DNA of 64,000 nucleotides, taken from positions 24,978,041-25,042,040 of the forward strand of contig JBBMOA010000006.1 of assembly GCA_037954235.1 (NCBI GenBank), in the 5' to 3' direction. This document shows, piece after piece, positions 63,211 through 64,000 of the stretch. This DNA is from Aulostomus chinensis. Lineage: Eukaryota > Chordata > Actinopteri > Syngnathiformes > Aulostomidae. The translations under genes were made by a program, and so were the position numbers. The notes under the pieces are model-generated. The model was not told where the DNA came from. It saw only the letters and a program-made list of their open reading frames with translations, and did not search any database. The first letter of the stretch is position 1. Every line of letters starts with the position of its first letter.

Positions 63211-64000
63211 ATATGTTGTCATTCCAGGCAGAATGTCCTTACTATATCTTAGCAGACCTTCATTTGACATGAGGACAGCTCTGCCTCTCTGGGGTCCTTA
63301 CAGCACATCAGACATCTGTTAAATAACCTCAAATCCTGCATTGATTGATTAATTAATTCAAGTTTAAGGCAATTATTACGTAACTACGCATTTGATTAAC
63401 TTTCTTTCGAGTGGATCACTCCGTGCAGTATTACTGTATATATGACTTTTGACGTTTTTTTTCTTTCTTTTTTGCCAATTCTTGATTTGATTTCCTTAAT
63501 ATTTCTCTAGAGAGAGAAAATAAAAGTGGGAATAATTTCTATTGGTTATATCTGTGTGTCGACCCTGAGGAGGTCATATATATATGTATTGATATCTGGT
63601 TCAACACAAATTAGCAGTGGGAGCACAGGTCTTTGATTTGACCTGTAATCCTACACACTGGCATTGAAATTGAATTTCAACACTGACGCTTTGATGGAGC
63701 TTTGGCAGCTGCACCATATAAAAGAAATACTCTTCCATTCAAGAGGGAGTTTTATAAAAAGAATTCCTCACTCTGTTGATTGTGTCATTTTATGAATTAT
63801 AAAAAGAGGAAATGCAGCCTAATCTTGAAGGCAGTGTTACGCAGGATTGTACAGCTCACCAAATTTATATATATATCCGGATGATATAGCACCTAAAATG
63901 AAAGCAGAATACAAAATGGAGGGAGTCTATCCCTCATACTGTCCCACCAGCCCACATTTCAAGTTTTGTGTATCGAGAGGGAAGAGAAATATCCCAGGCC
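63211..64000. other. Non-coding end of window, nothing recognised
   Basis: AT-rich, with a short TATATATA tract at about 63,578-63,585 and another at 63,867-63,875. No exon recognised. Confidence 0.4.

Overview
The window is vertebrate nuclear DNA, almost certainly from a ray-finned (teleost) fish. It has spliced genes with GT-AG introns, dense short and long interspersed elements of fish type (tRNA-headed SINEs ending in GGAT-rich tails, an L2-like LINE, MITE-like elements) and many microsatellites. Nothing bacterial or viral was recognised.

Positions 1 to about 35,430 are a head-to-tail tandem array on the minus strand. The unit is about 6.42 kb; measured spacings between equivalent points are 6420, 7249, 6421, 6476 and 6522 bp. 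It continues off the left edge. Each unit carries one gene with at least eight coding exons for a HIPK-like (DYRK/CMGC) protein kinase. A minimal kinase domain is fused to a long acidic tail of 18-residue repeats and a short basic C-terminus. There are five complete copies and one 5' partial copy. By reading, the units look about 99% identical and all coding exons appear open. Each unit also carries the same intronic MITE-like element, a MITE-like element upstream of the gene and a SINE in the spacer with a 10-bp target duplication. Unit 2 alone has 830 bp extra; unit 4 has one extra 54-nt tail repeat; unit 5 has one extra 100-bp spacer duplication.

The right end of the array (about 35.1-35.43 kb) is a diverged, simpler version of the spacer. 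It lacks the SINE and the nested duplications, so it looks like an ancestral empty site.

From 35.4 kb to the right end the DNA is single-copy and gene-poor. The one confident coding element is a C2H2 zinc-finger exon on the plus strand at about 45.36 kb. It resembles the last finger of ZMAT4, and two alternative C-termini can be drawn. The rest is intron or intergenic DNA with further SINE copies (35,975; 42,548; 43,573; 62,429), a decayed L2-like LINE (about 59.2-60.35 kb) and microsatellites. All gene models here are by-eye splice predictions.
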